Assembly: GCA_902584635.1 (NCBI GenBank)
Contig: CACIAQ010000012.1
Location: 1 to 42,662, forward strand
DNA length: 42,662 nt
Source: an uncultured Alphaproteobacteria bacterium
GTDB lineage: Bacteria; Pseudomonadota; Alphaproteobacteria; Rhodobacterales; Rhodobacteraceae
Reading direction: 5' to 3'
Below, piece after piece: positions 32,443 through 40,160 of this stretch (positions are counted from its first letter, which is position 1; each line of letters starts with the position of its first letter). The notes beneath the pieces were generated by a model. It was not told where the DNA came from, made no database searches, and was given only the letters and a program-made list of their open reading frames with translations. The position numbers and the translations under genes are program-made.

Positions 32443-34166
32443 CTTAATATCCTTTTTGCGATTACTTGGGCTTGAATCTCTGCTGCTCCCTCAAAAATGT
32501 TGAGGATTCTTGCGTCACACATTACGCGACTAATTGGATATTCGAGAGCAAAACCATTACCTCCATGGATTTGCAACGAATTATCAGCCGCAGTCCAAGC
32601 TATCCTAGCTGCTAAAAGTTTAGCCATTCCAGCCTCTAAATCACATCTTTTTCCATTATCCTTGGCTCTTGCTGAAAAATAAGTAAGTTGCTTTGCAACC
32701 ATTATTTCAACAGCCATATTTACTAGCTTATCTCTTACGCGTGGAAAGTTAATGATCTTTTTGCCGAATTGAGTTCTTTCATCAGCATACTTAAGCCCCA
32801 AGTCAAGCGCATTTTTGGCTACACCTATTGCTCTTGCTGCTGTTTGAATACGGGCACTCTCGAATGTTTCCATAAGTTGTGAAAACCCTTTACCTTCTTC
32901 TTCTCCAAGTAAATTATTTTTATCTACCCTAAAATCATCAAAACTTAACTCATACTCCTTCATGCCTCTGTAACCTAAAACCTCGATCTCTCCACCATTT
33001 ATACCCTCATCGGGGAAATCTTCATTATCATTCCCTGGAGATTTTGTTGCCAGAAACATCGATAAGCCTTTATAACCGCTTCTATTTTTATCTGAACGCG
33101 CTAATAAAGTCATTAGGTTTGCCCTCGATGCATGCGTTATCCACGTTTTGTTTCCCGTGATACTGTATTCTTCCCCGTGCAGTATTGCTCGAGTTTGCAA
33201 GTTTCCAAGGTCTGACCCCGTATTAGGTTCAGTAAAAACAGCTGTAGGCATAATTTCACCGGTAGATATCTTTGGTAACCAATAATCTTTTTGTTCTCTG
33301 GTACCTCCGCAAAGTATTAGTTCTGATGCGATATCTGTTCTAGTAGCGAGACTTCCAACACCAATGTATCCTCGTGAAAGCTCTTCAGAAACTACGCACA
33401 TTGATATTTTGTCTAGCCCAGCACCGCCAAATTCTTCTGGAATGGTCAATCCAAATACACCTAAGTTAGCCAGTTCTTTAATCAGTTTTATCGGAATTAA
33501 TTCGTCCTTTAAATGCCATTCATGAGCGTATGGTTCTATTTTGTCCTTAGAAAACTTATGAAACTCTTCTCTGATCATAGTTTGCTCTTCATTTAAGCCA
33601 TCATTGCCTATAAAAGGAGTGCTTCCATTTTGAAATATAAACTTGATTAATTCCGACCTTAATTGATTCACATCTACTTCATCTTTAAAGAATAATACCT
33701 CTTTTGTACTTAATTTTTGGACCGCAACTTTTTTGTTGTCTATATCAACTGGCCTAATAATCTCATTTTGAGACATCATTATACCACCGAAGATTTGGTT
33801 TAGGTATTCGTTAAAGCTCAAGATAAGTATTATACGTTCCGTTTGGCTAAAGTTTCCGCTTTTCAAAAGGAGCTCGGCCCAAATGGACATTTGCTTAAGG
33901 GCTTCTACATATGTTGCGATCCATGCCAGCCCATGCAACTTACTTTGGTAATTGTCTTGGACTTCTCGGTTATTATAACTGTCTTTAACTATAACCCTTA
34001 GATCACTAAGGTACTCCTCTAATTGCCTAGCAACTATTAGTGCTTTTCTAACTAGTTCTCCATCATCTAGTAGAAAGGTACTCTTTATCTCGTTTTGAAC
34101 TGGTGTCGATAGATCCACTTTAATTTCTCCGATTTTGCTCTTATGTAATATGACCTTTTCGACCAC
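32439..34166 (-). CDS. mcd: (2S)-methylsuccinyl-CoA dehydrogenase (ethylmalonyl-CoA pathway)
   Basis: Mcd oxidises (2S)-methylsuccinyl-CoA to mesaconyl-CoA and hands electrons to ETF. The 575-residue protein is about 180 residues longer than ordinary acyl-CoA dehydrogenases because of an N-terminal helical extension with HGLAWIATYVEALKQMSIWA and GGIMMSQNEIIRP, which is the hallmark of Mcd. The standard fold follows: FTEPNTGSDLGNLQTRA, WITHASRANLMTLLAR, ERTQFGKKI, QIHGGNGFALEYPISR, and the catalytic glutamate in FEGAAEIQAQVIAKR. The start is GTG at 34166. It lies downstream of pckA and DUF429 on the same strand. Function is inferred from the extension; a general acyl-CoA dehydrogenase is the alternative. 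Confidence 0.88.
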   Translation of the reverse strand: MVEKVILHKSKIGEIKVDLSTPVQNEIKSTFLLDDGELVRKALIVARQLEEYLSDLRVIVKDSYNNREVQDNYQSKLHGLAWIATYVEALKQMSIWAELLLKSGNFSQTERIILILSFNEYLNQIFGGIMMSQNEIIRPVDIDNKKVAVQKLSTKEVLFFKDEVDVNQLRSELIKFIFQNGSTPFIGNDGLNEEQTMIREEFHKFSKDKIEPYAHEWHLKDELIPIKLIKELANLGVFGLTIPEEFGGAGLDKISMCVVSEELSRGYIGVGSLATRTDIASELILCGGTREQKDYWLPKISTGEIMPTAVFTEPNTGSDLGNLQTRAILHGEEYSITGNKTWITHASRANLMTLLARSDKNRSGYKGLSMFLATKSPGNDNEDFPDEGINGGEIEVLGYRGMKEYELSFDDFRVDKNNLLGEEEGKGFSQLMETFESARIQTAARAIGVAKNALDLGLKYADERTQFGKKIINFPRVRDKLVNMAVEIMVAKQLTYFSARAKDNGKRCDLEAGMAKLLAARIAWTAADNSLQIHGGNGFALEYPISRVMCDARILNIFEGAAEIQAQVIAKRILS

Positions 34167-34181
34167 AATTTCAACTTAAAT

Positions 34182-34880
34182 TTATATGAAAATCTGCCCA
34201 CTATCATCATTATTTTCAAATTTCGTGTTTTCTAGGCATAAGTAATTCCCTTCAACAATTCTTAATGCCGTTATAAAAAGAACCATCGAGTCTAAAACGT
34301 CATCGATCTTTATTGTAGAATTTTTTTCTATCTCAATTCTTATTGACAAAGGGTCCAAACCCGCTTTTTTCAAAAGATCTAGCCTCTCAAAAATGCCTAA
34401 AACTGATTTTTTTTTTGCAATTAAAGTTTCATTTTTTAACATTTTGAAGCTGCACTCGGGATGTCCCTCATATAACTTATTATATACCTTGGAAACGCCT
34501 CTTACCTCATTAATCTTATTTTTTAGATGCCAAGATTGCTTCGATAAGCCCTTTCCAGTTATTTCCTTGCTCAATTTATTTGCCTCCTGATAGGTACTGC
34601 ATTGAAGAACTCTTTTCAATGGTGGAATGAAGACCGACGATTGAAAATTTTTACCCAGATATTTTTTAGCTAAAACATCACACTCTCTTAGGTAGTTTTT
34701 TTTATTCAATTCGATTGGCATATCTATCACAACCACGCTGTTTGGATAGTATGACAGAAGTCTGTCAAGTTTCTCACAAAATTTTATGGTAAATAAAGAC
34801 TTATTTCTCACGTTCCCTATTGATGCAATCCAGCCAGTAGAAGTACCATCAATGCCAATAACACTGGCAGAATCAGTCAT
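34182..34880 (-). CDS. DUF429 family protein (predicted RNase H-like fold)
   Basis: The 232-residue protein follows the DUF429 pattern: an N-terminal [15 protein letters not shown] with the first acidic residue, [10 protein letters not shown] with the second, [50 protein letters not shown] and the C-terminal [18 protein letters not shown]429 proteins are predicted to have an RNase H-like fold; their activity is unknown to me. Its ATG overlaps the pckA stop region by 8 bases and mcd follows after 15 bases, so the three genes probably form one transcript. The association with gluconeogenic and C2-assimilation genes is unexplained. Confidence 0.83.
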   Translation of the reverse strand: MTDSASVIGIDGTSTGWIASIGNVRNKSLFTIKFCEKLDRLLSYYPNSVVVIDMPIELNKKNYLRECDVLAKKYLGKNFQSSVFIPPLKRVLQCSTYQEANKLSKEITGKGLSKQSWHLKNKINEVRGVSKVYNKLYEGHPECSFKMLKNETLIAKKKSVLGIFERLDLLKKAGLDPLSIRIEIEKNSTIKIDDVLDSMVLFITALRIVEGNYLCLENTKFENNDDSGQIFI

Positions 34881-36399
34881 TTTTTAAGCGACTGTAAACA
34901 CCATCTACATTTTTATTGATTGAGGAAAATTGCTGAAAATTTTTTACAAACATCGATCTCAATTCAGCTGCTGACTTATCATATTCACTCTCACTCGTCC
35001 AATTTGCCCTAGGGTTGAGTAAGTTGCCAGGTACGCCATCTACTTCGATAGGAACAGAAAAATTGAAAAACTGGTCTGCTCTTGTCTGGAATTCAGCTTT
35101 ATTACTTAAAATGAACTTCAGAATCTTTCTGGTTAATTCTATTGATATTCTTTTCCCTTTCCCATAGCCTCCACCACTCCATCCTGTATTAAGCAGCCAA
35201 CAAACGGGATGCGCGTTATTAATTTTATCCCACAAAAGTTGCCCATAAACTTCCGGTTTTTGAGGCATAAATGGTGCGCCAAAACAAGTCGAGAAGGTGG
35301 GAACAGGTTCAATTATTCCTTCCTCAGTTCCCGCAACCTTCGATGTAAAACCAGAAAGAAAATAGAAAACTGCTTCGGATGCAGTAAGTCTAGCTACAGG
35401 CGGCAACACACCGAAAGCATCACAGGTTAATAAAATAATATTCTTTGGAACCCCACCGGATCCAGATTTCGAAGAGTTTTTTATATAAGAAATCGGATAG
35501 GCGCATCGCATATTTTCTGTAATAGAAGAGTCTGTGAATTTTAGTTTTCTATTGTTTGGTTCAAAATTCATGTTTTCTATAACGGTAGCAAACTTTTCAG
35601 TGGTACAGAAAATTTGTGGTTCATCCTCATAATTTAAATTAATTGTTTTTGCGTAACAACCACCTTCAATATTGAATACGCCTAAGTCACTCCAACCATG
35701 CTCATCATCGCCGATCAAAACTCTGTCTGGGTCCGCGGAAAGGGTTGTCTTACCTGTTCCCGACAAACCAAAAAAAAGAGCGACGTCGTCTTTATTTGAG
35801 ATAGCGTGGTTTGCAGAGCAATGCATTGGCATCGTAAATTTTTCTGGAAGTAAAAAGTTCAGAAGAGTAAAAACTGACTTTTTGTTTTCTCCTGCATACG
35901 CCGTGCCACAAATTAAAACGAGCTTTTTTTCGAAACTTATAGCGATAGTAGTCTTGGATAAACATCCATGGCGTTCAGGATCAGAGAAAAAGGAAGGACA
36001 ATTTAAAATTCTGAAGTCGGGCTGAAAATTATTTAAGGACTCCGTTGAGGGGATTTTCAGCAAATGCCTTATAAATAGACTGTGCCAAGCTAATTCCGTT
36101 TTAACTTCAATATTTAAAAACTCATTTGTGTTCATTGAAGCTTGCAAAGCTTGGGAGTAACACTTTCTTCCTTTTTGATGTTCCAGCATATCTTTATGAA
36201 GTGTTTCAAAATGGTTAGATGACATCGATCGGTTATTTCTCCACCAGATCTTATCTGCTGTGCTTTCTTCTCTAACTACATGCTTGTCCTTAGGCGATCT
36301 TCCGGTCTTTTCCCCTGTAAACACAATTAAGGAACCCCCTTTCCCCAACTTCCCTTCGCCATTTTTAATGGCCTCTTCAACCAGTTCAATTTCATTCAA
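34873..36399 (-). CDS. pckA: Phosphoenolpyruvate carboxykinase (ATP), short at the N-terminus
   Basis: PckA converts oxaloacetate and ATP to phosphoenolpyruvate, the entry to gluconeogenesis. The 508 residues hold the full active site: GRSPKDK (33-39), CSANHAI, the kinase P-loop GLSGTGKT (211-218), DDEHGW (231-236) and [15 protein letters not shown]. Relatives are about 530-540 residues; here the frame begins only at TTG 36399, at the point matching [11 protein letters not shown], so about 25-30 N-terminal residues of the family are missing. An in-frame stop lies at 36444-36442 and no ATG or GTG is available between. No ribosome-binding site precedes the TTG. A GTGGGAG lies about 30 bases upstream. 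Start and N-terminus are therefore uncertain; a frameshift or true truncation are both possible. Confidence 0.9.
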   Translation of the reverse strand: MNEIELVEEAIKNGEGKLGKGGSLIVFTGEKTGRSPKDKHVVREESTADKIWWRNNRSMSSNHFETLHKDMLEHQKGRKCYSQALQASMNTNEFLNIEVKTELAWHSLFIRHLLKIPSTESLNNFQPDFRILNCPSFFSDPERHGCLSKTTIAISFEKKLVLICGTAYAGENKKSVFTLLNFLLPEKFTMPMHCSANHAISNKDDVALFFGLSGTGKTTLSADPDRVLIGDDEHGWSDLGVFNIEGGCYAKTINLNYEDEPQIFCTTEKFATVIENMNFEPNNRKLKFTDSSITENMRCAYPISYIKNSSKSGSGGVPKNIILLTCDAFGVLPPVARLTASEAVFYFLSGFTSKVAGTEEGIIEPVPTFSTCFGAPFMPQKPEVYGQLLWDKINNAHPVCWLLNTGWSGGGYGKGKRISIELTRKILKFILSNKAEFQTRADQFFNFSVPIEVDGVPGNLLNPRANWTSESEYDKSAAELRSMFVKNFQQFSSINKNVDGVYSRLKND

Positions 36400-36608
36400 A
36401 TTTTCACATATTTTACTAATTTTATAATACTCCCACTTTGTTCAATAGTATGATCAATAATAGCTTCAGATTTGACTGTGACAAGATGTTACAATAATTT
36501 GATAAATCACAAATAAAGTAAAAAAACAATGAAAATTACATTGTCGTTGGTTAACTTGGTTTATTTTTTTTTTAACTTATCTTTTAGTAATAAAGTATAG
36601 GGAAGCTA
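36400..36608. other. Divergent spacer between pckA and rapZ, the largest gap in the window
   Basis: These 209 AT-rich bases must hold promoters for pckA (left) and rapZ (right). On the plus strand an extended -10 element TGTTACAAT lies at 36487-36495, and a TTGACT at 36472-36477 is too close to serve as its -35. A long T run is present at 36561-36573. On the minus strand 36465-36400 includes the sequence where the missing pckA N-terminus would be expected. No tRNA, small RNA or clear hairpin is recognised. In related genomes chvI, chvG and hprK are commonly found near pckA and rapZ; none are here. Confidence 0.6.
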
Positions 36609-37466
36609 TTGGTCGACAAGAATGAATTAATCCTAGTCATAGGACAATCAGGCGCAGGAAGGACAACTGTTATTCACATACTAGATGATCAAGGGTTTGA
36701 TACGCTCGATAATGTGCCTGTTCATTTAATACCTAGAGTAGCTCCTAGAGAATTATTAGATAAGCCACTGGCCTTAGGCCTTGATATTAGATCAAAGAGT
36801 TTTTCTCTCCAAAACTTAATGAAAGAGATAAATAACTGGAAGGCATTATCAAAATCTCGCGTGGTAATTTTATTTTTAGAGTGCAGTTTAGACATTTTGA
36901 TAAAAAGATTTAGTTTGACTAGAAGACCCCATCCAGTTCTTGGTGAGAACAATCTCGAACTTTCAATAAAAAGGGAGCTTAAACTTATCGCGCCTTTGAG
37001 AGAAAGAGCTGACTTTGTTTTAGATACAAGTAATACCAGCCCCAATGAACTAAGATTGAAGTTGGGGACTATTTTTCCACTGGCAAAAAACAGAAGCATA
37101 CAAATCATATTACAATCCTTTTCTTTTAGAAGTGGGTCTCCTTCAGGTTTAGACATGATTTTTGACTGCAGGTTTCTAAAGAACCCAAATTGGGGGAGGG
37201 GTTTGAAAGATTTAAATGGAACTGATGTTGAGGTTAAAGATTATCTGCGTAAAGATGAAAGTTGGGCATCATTTAATAAATGTTTAATACAGATGTTGTT
37301 GACGATTATACCTGCGTTTGAAAAAGAGGGTAAGTCCTACCTTTCAATAGGGCTCGGTTGTACTGGAGGTCAGCATAGATCTGTATTTGTTGCTGAGCAG
37401 CTATATAAGCATCTATTGGGCAAAAGTTATGATGTAAAGATTTACCACACAATGTTGCAAAAGTGA
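36609..37466 (+). CDS. rapZ: RapZ/YvcJ-family RNase adapter and nucleotide-binding protein
   Basis: RapZ has a P-loop N-terminal half and a C-terminal sensing domain; in E. coli it directs RNase E to the GlmZ small RNA, and elsewhere its role is less clear. The 285-residue product has a Walker A motif GQSGAGRTT (the usual form is GxSGAGRS), the DNVPVHLIPR segment, LDIRSKSF, and the C-terminal GLGCTGGQHRSVFVAEQL. The start is TTG at 36609 with GGGAAG about 5-8 bases upstream. In most alphaproteobacteria rapZ is grouped with hprK and PTS genes; here it stands alone, divergent from pckA and convergent with etfA. Confidence 0.93.
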   Translation: MVDKNELILVIGQSGAGRTTVIHILDDQGFDTLDNVPVHLIPRVAPRELLDKPLALGLDIRSKSFSLQNLMKEINNWKALSKSRVVILFLECSLDILIKRFSLTRRPHPVLGENNLELSIKRELKLIAPLRERADFVLDTSNTSPNELRLKLGTIFPLAKNRSIQIILQSFSFRSGSPSGLDMIFDCRFLKNPNWGRGLKDLNGTDVEVKDYLRKDESWASFNKCLIQMLLTIIPAFEKEGKSYLSIGLGCTGGQHRSVFVAEQLYKHLLGKSYDVKIYHTMLQK

Positions 37467-37506
37467 TTTTCCTTTATAATCACTATTTAAAACTATGCCT
37501 CCCTGA

Positions 37507-38433
37507 TTAGATTTTCTTTTCTATCTCTGGAACAGCTTTAAACAGATCATCAACTAGTCCAAAATCAGCAACCTGAAAAATTGGAGCCTCCTCATCCTTG
37601 TTGATCGCTACAATTACTTTACTGTCTTTCATTCCCGCCAAGTGCTGTATCGCACCAGATATTCCGACTGCTACATATAGGTCAGGTGCAACTACCTTAC
37701 CAGTTTGTCCAACTTGCCAATCATTGGGAGCAAACCCTGAGTCAACAGCTGCTCTACTAGCACCTACTGCTGCCCCTAATTTATCAGCAAGACCTTCAAT
37801 TATTTCAAAATTTTCTTTGCTTCCAACACCTCTTCCTCCAGAAACCACAACTTTTGCTGAAGTTAATTCAGGCCTATCACTTGTCTGAATTTTATTTTCT
37901 ATAAAAGTAGTAAGGGTGTTTTTACTTTTACAGTCTATTTTGTTAATGCTTGCACTTCCTGTCAAAGGTACAGCGCTATAGTTGCTAGTTCTAACAGATA
38001 TTAATTTGATTTTATCAATGGACTGAACTGTCTGTATTGCATTACCAGCATAAACTGGACGTTCAAAAGTATCCTCCGATATAACTTTAGATATATCTGA
38101 TATGACCATTAAATCCAACATGCCACCGATCCTCGGCAAAACATTCTTTCCAAAGGAACTAGATGGAGCAAAAACGTGAGAATATGAGCTTATAGTATGA
38201 ATCAGAGTCTCGCTATAGCTCTCAGCAAGGCTTTGAGCAAAAAGGTCATCTTCTAATATTAGGACATTTTCTACATTATCCATTTTCGCCACTTTTGTTG
38301 ATGCATCGGCGCACTTGTTTGAAGCGCATAAAACATCAACTTTACCCAATGTAGCTGCTGCTGATACAGTTTTACTAGTTTGATCTTCGGCAAGCTCGCC
38401 GTCATTAATTTCTGCCAAAACTAATATTTTCAT
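37507..38433 (-). CDS. etfA: Electron transfer flavoprotein alpha subunit
   Basis: EtfA carries the FAD of the heterodimeric ETF that collects electrons from acyl-CoA dehydrogenases. The 308 residues end with the conserved FAD domain: VSGGRGVGSKENFEII, GASRAAVDSGFAPNDWQVGQTGK, LYVAVGISGAIQHLAGM and INKDEEAPIFQVADFGLVDDL. The open frame reaches 38469, but ATG at 38433 has a strong GGAGGAT ribosome-binding site formed by the last codons and stop of etfB and gives the normal EtfA N-terminus (MKILVLAEINDGEL). The gene is 4 bases from etfB. Electrons would go on to the ETF-QO encoded at 5.7-7.4 kb. Confidence 0.97.
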   Translation of the reverse strand: MKILVLAEINDGELAEDQTSKTVSAAATLGKVDVLCASNKCADASTKVAKMDNVENVLILEDDLFAQSLAESYSETLIHTISSYSHVFAPSSSFGKNVLPRIGGMLDLMVISDISKVISEDTFERPVYAGNAIQTVQSIDKIKLISVRTSNYSAVPLTGSASINKIDCKSKNTLTTFIENKIQTSDRPELTSAKVVVSGGRGVGSKENFEIIEGLADKLGAAVGASRAAVDSGFAPNDWQVGQTGKVVAPDLYVAVGISGAIQHLAGMKDSKVIVAINKDEEAPIFQVADFGLVDDLFKAVPEIEKKI

Positions 38434-38437
38434 AAAT

Positions 38438-39196
38438 CTATCCTCCGACGTTCTCTTGAATTTTTTCAACCAGTTGATCTATGTTTTCTAGGATCAATCC
38501 TGCTTCTCTACTGTCTGGCTCTTTTGTTTTAATAATTTTAAGTCTCTGCGTCATTTCAACCCCTAGATCAGCTGGGCTGATTTCTTCCAGTGGTTTCCGC
38601 TTTGCCTTCATAATATTTGGCAGACTAGCGTATCTAGGTTCATTTAGTCTGAGATCAACCGATATCACGGCTGGCATTTTCGCTTCTATAGTCTGAAGCC
38701 CACCATCAACTTCCCTCGTTACCCTGACTACATCCTTCTTCACTTCAATTTCAGAGGCAAAAGTTGCTTGAGACCAATTAAGTTTTGCAGACAACATTTG
38801 GGCTGTAGCGTTAAAATCGTTATCTATTGCCTGCTTGCCACATAAGATTAACGACGGTGATTCTTTAAAAGTAATAGCTGTAAGTATATTTGCTACTGTG
38901 AGGGGCTCAATATCGTTGTGGACATCATCTGAGGCGACAACCAGAATGGCTCGGTCAGCGCCCATAGCTAATGCAGTCCTTAACGTCTCTTGATTTTGCT
39001 GAACCCCAATTGATACAGCTATTATTTCCTCCGCATTGCCTTTCTCTTTTATTCTTATAGCTTCCTCAAGCGCTATCTCATCAAATGGGTTCATTGACAT
39101 TTTAACATTCGTCAAGTCAATGCCGCTTCCATCTGCTTTTACTCGAGCCTTTACATTGTAGTCGAGCACTCTTTTTACAGGGACTAAAATTTTCAT
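38438..39196 (-). CDS. etfB: Electron transfer flavoprotein beta subunit
   Basis: EtfB is the AMP-binding partner of EtfA. The 252-residue product starts [20 protein letters not shown] and contains [17 protein letters not shown], the recognition-loop region near [33 protein letters not shown], and [10 protein letters not shown] towards the C-terminus; all are typical of the beta-oxidation-type ETF. AAAGAGA precedes the ATG. Its last codons provide the etfA ribosome-binding site, so the two subunits are likely made in step. It is separated from the upstream pduO gene by 70 bases. Confidence 0.97.
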   Translation of the reverse strand: MKILVPVKRVLDYNVKARVKADGSGIDLTNVKMSMNPFDEIALEEAIRIKEKGNAEEIIAVSIGVQQNQETLRTALAMGADRAILVVASDDVHNDIEPLTVANILTAITFKESPSLILCGKQAIDNDFNATAQMLSAKLNWSQATFASEIEVKKDVVRVTREVDGGLQTIEAKMPAVISVDLRLNEPRYASLPNIMKAKRKPLEEISPADLGVEMTQRLKIIKTKEPDSREAGLILENIDQLVEKIQENVGG

Positions 39197-39266
39197 CTAT
39201 TCTATATCTCTTTGGTTAAACTTAAATTCAAAATATGCACTAGATAAACTTCTCATACAAGACGTT

Positions 39267-39827
39267 TTATTTGTTTTTACCAGGAGTCCAGAGCACCTCG
39301 GATGAGTTCTCCTGATTTTCAACTCTTGAGGCAACGAATAGCCAATCTGAGAGTCTGTTCAAATATACAAGTGTATTGTTGTTAATATCCTCTTTAGACT
39401 TTAAACTAACCACACTCCTTTCCGCACGGCGGCAAATTGTCCTAGCCATGTGTAAAAAAGTAGCAGACTTACATCCTCCAGGTAGAACAAAGCTACTCAA
39501 AGGCTCTAGAATACTGTTCATTTCATCAATCTCCAGTTCAAGCGTCTCTATTTGGTTTATAGATAGTCTTAATCTATCTTTATGCTTCTCCGAAATAGGC
39601 ACACATAAATCAGCGCCGATATCAAATAAGTCATTTTGGATGTTTTTAAGCTTTCTTTTTAATTCTGTATTAGCGTAGAGTGTTATAACCCCGATACTGG
39701 CGTTAAGTTCATCAACATTTCCATAAGCACTAACCCTAAGACTATCCTTAAGTACTCTTTTCCCATCGCCAAGTGCCGTGTCCCCACCATCACCCGTCTT
39801 TGTGTAAATTTTATTTAGTTTTATCAA
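39267..39827 (-). CDS. pduO: Cob(I)alamin adenosyltransferase, PduO type
   Basis: PduO-type enzymes transfer the adenosyl group of ATP to cob(I)alamin, giving coenzyme B12. The 186-residue helical-bundle protein has the N-terminal ATP-binding signature YTKTGDGGDTALGDGKR, SAYGNVDELNASIG, the catalytic ICRRAERSVV and LNRLSDWLFVASR. The start is TTG at 39827; an AAGGTGAG ribosome-binding site overlaps the stop of the preceding small membrane protein gene. Coenzyme B12 is the cofactor of ethylmalonyl-CoA and methylmalonyl-CoA mutases, which fits the Mcl and Mcd genes in this window, although the mutases are not here. Confidence 0.94.
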   Translation of the reverse strand: MIKLNKIYTKTGDGGDTALGDGKRVLKDSLRVSAYGNVDELNASIGVITLYANTELKRKLKNIQNDLFDIGADLCVPISEKHKDRLRLSINQIETLELEIDEMNSILEPLSSFVLPGGCKSATFLHMARTICRRAERSVVSLKSKEDINNNTLVYLNRLSDWLFVASRVENQENSSEVLWTPGKNK

Positions 39828-39836
39828 CTACTCACC

Positions 39837-40031
39837 TTATGAAAAATAAACGAAAAATATTATCAATAAGATCGCGATTGCTTGTAGCAGTATTCTCAAG
39901 CGCATAATCTTATTTGCATACTTTTTATTAAAATCACCGCCAAATGCAAATCCACCAAGACCGATCATCAAAACTATAACTACCAATAGACAAGCTGCTA
40001 TTACGAATATATGAGCGTTTTCTAATATCAT
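39837..40031 (-). CDS. HIG1-like twin-transmembrane small protein
   Basis: This 64-residue protein has two membrane segments (about 6-27 and 45-62) joined by a short polar loop with GGDFNKKYANKIMRLRILLQ. The GGF-GGDFNxKYANKxMRxR pattern matches the bacterial 'twin transmembrane' relatives of mitochondrial HIG1 proteins, which in mitochondria associate with respiratory complexes III and IV. A bacterial role is not established to my knowledge. It is the first gene of a probable operon with pduO, etfB and etfA; AAGGAT lies just before its ATG. Confidence 0.85.
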   Translation of the reverse strand: MILENAHIFVIAACLLVVIVLMIGLGGFAFGGDFNKKYANKIMRLRILLQAIAILLIIFFVYFS

Positions 40032-40160
40032 TCGGTATCCTTATAATGCTCTTGCGATTTAAATAAAGAAATAATTTAATTTTTGTGAATTTCTATTATT
40101 GAGTTTAATCTTTATTTCAAGTAATTTTTCGCATCGCAGAAACTTGATCAAATACGATAT

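Noticed and set aside
36472-36500. TTGACT...TAATTT as a standard rapZ promoter
   Set aside because: The 17-base spacing fits but the -10 matches only three of six positions; the extended -10 at 36487-36495 is as likely, so neither is listed as a firm promoter.
38434-38469. Longer etfA start at 38469
   Set aside because: The extra 12 residues overlap etfB and are not part of the EtfA family; the ATG at 38433 has a strong ribosome-binding site.
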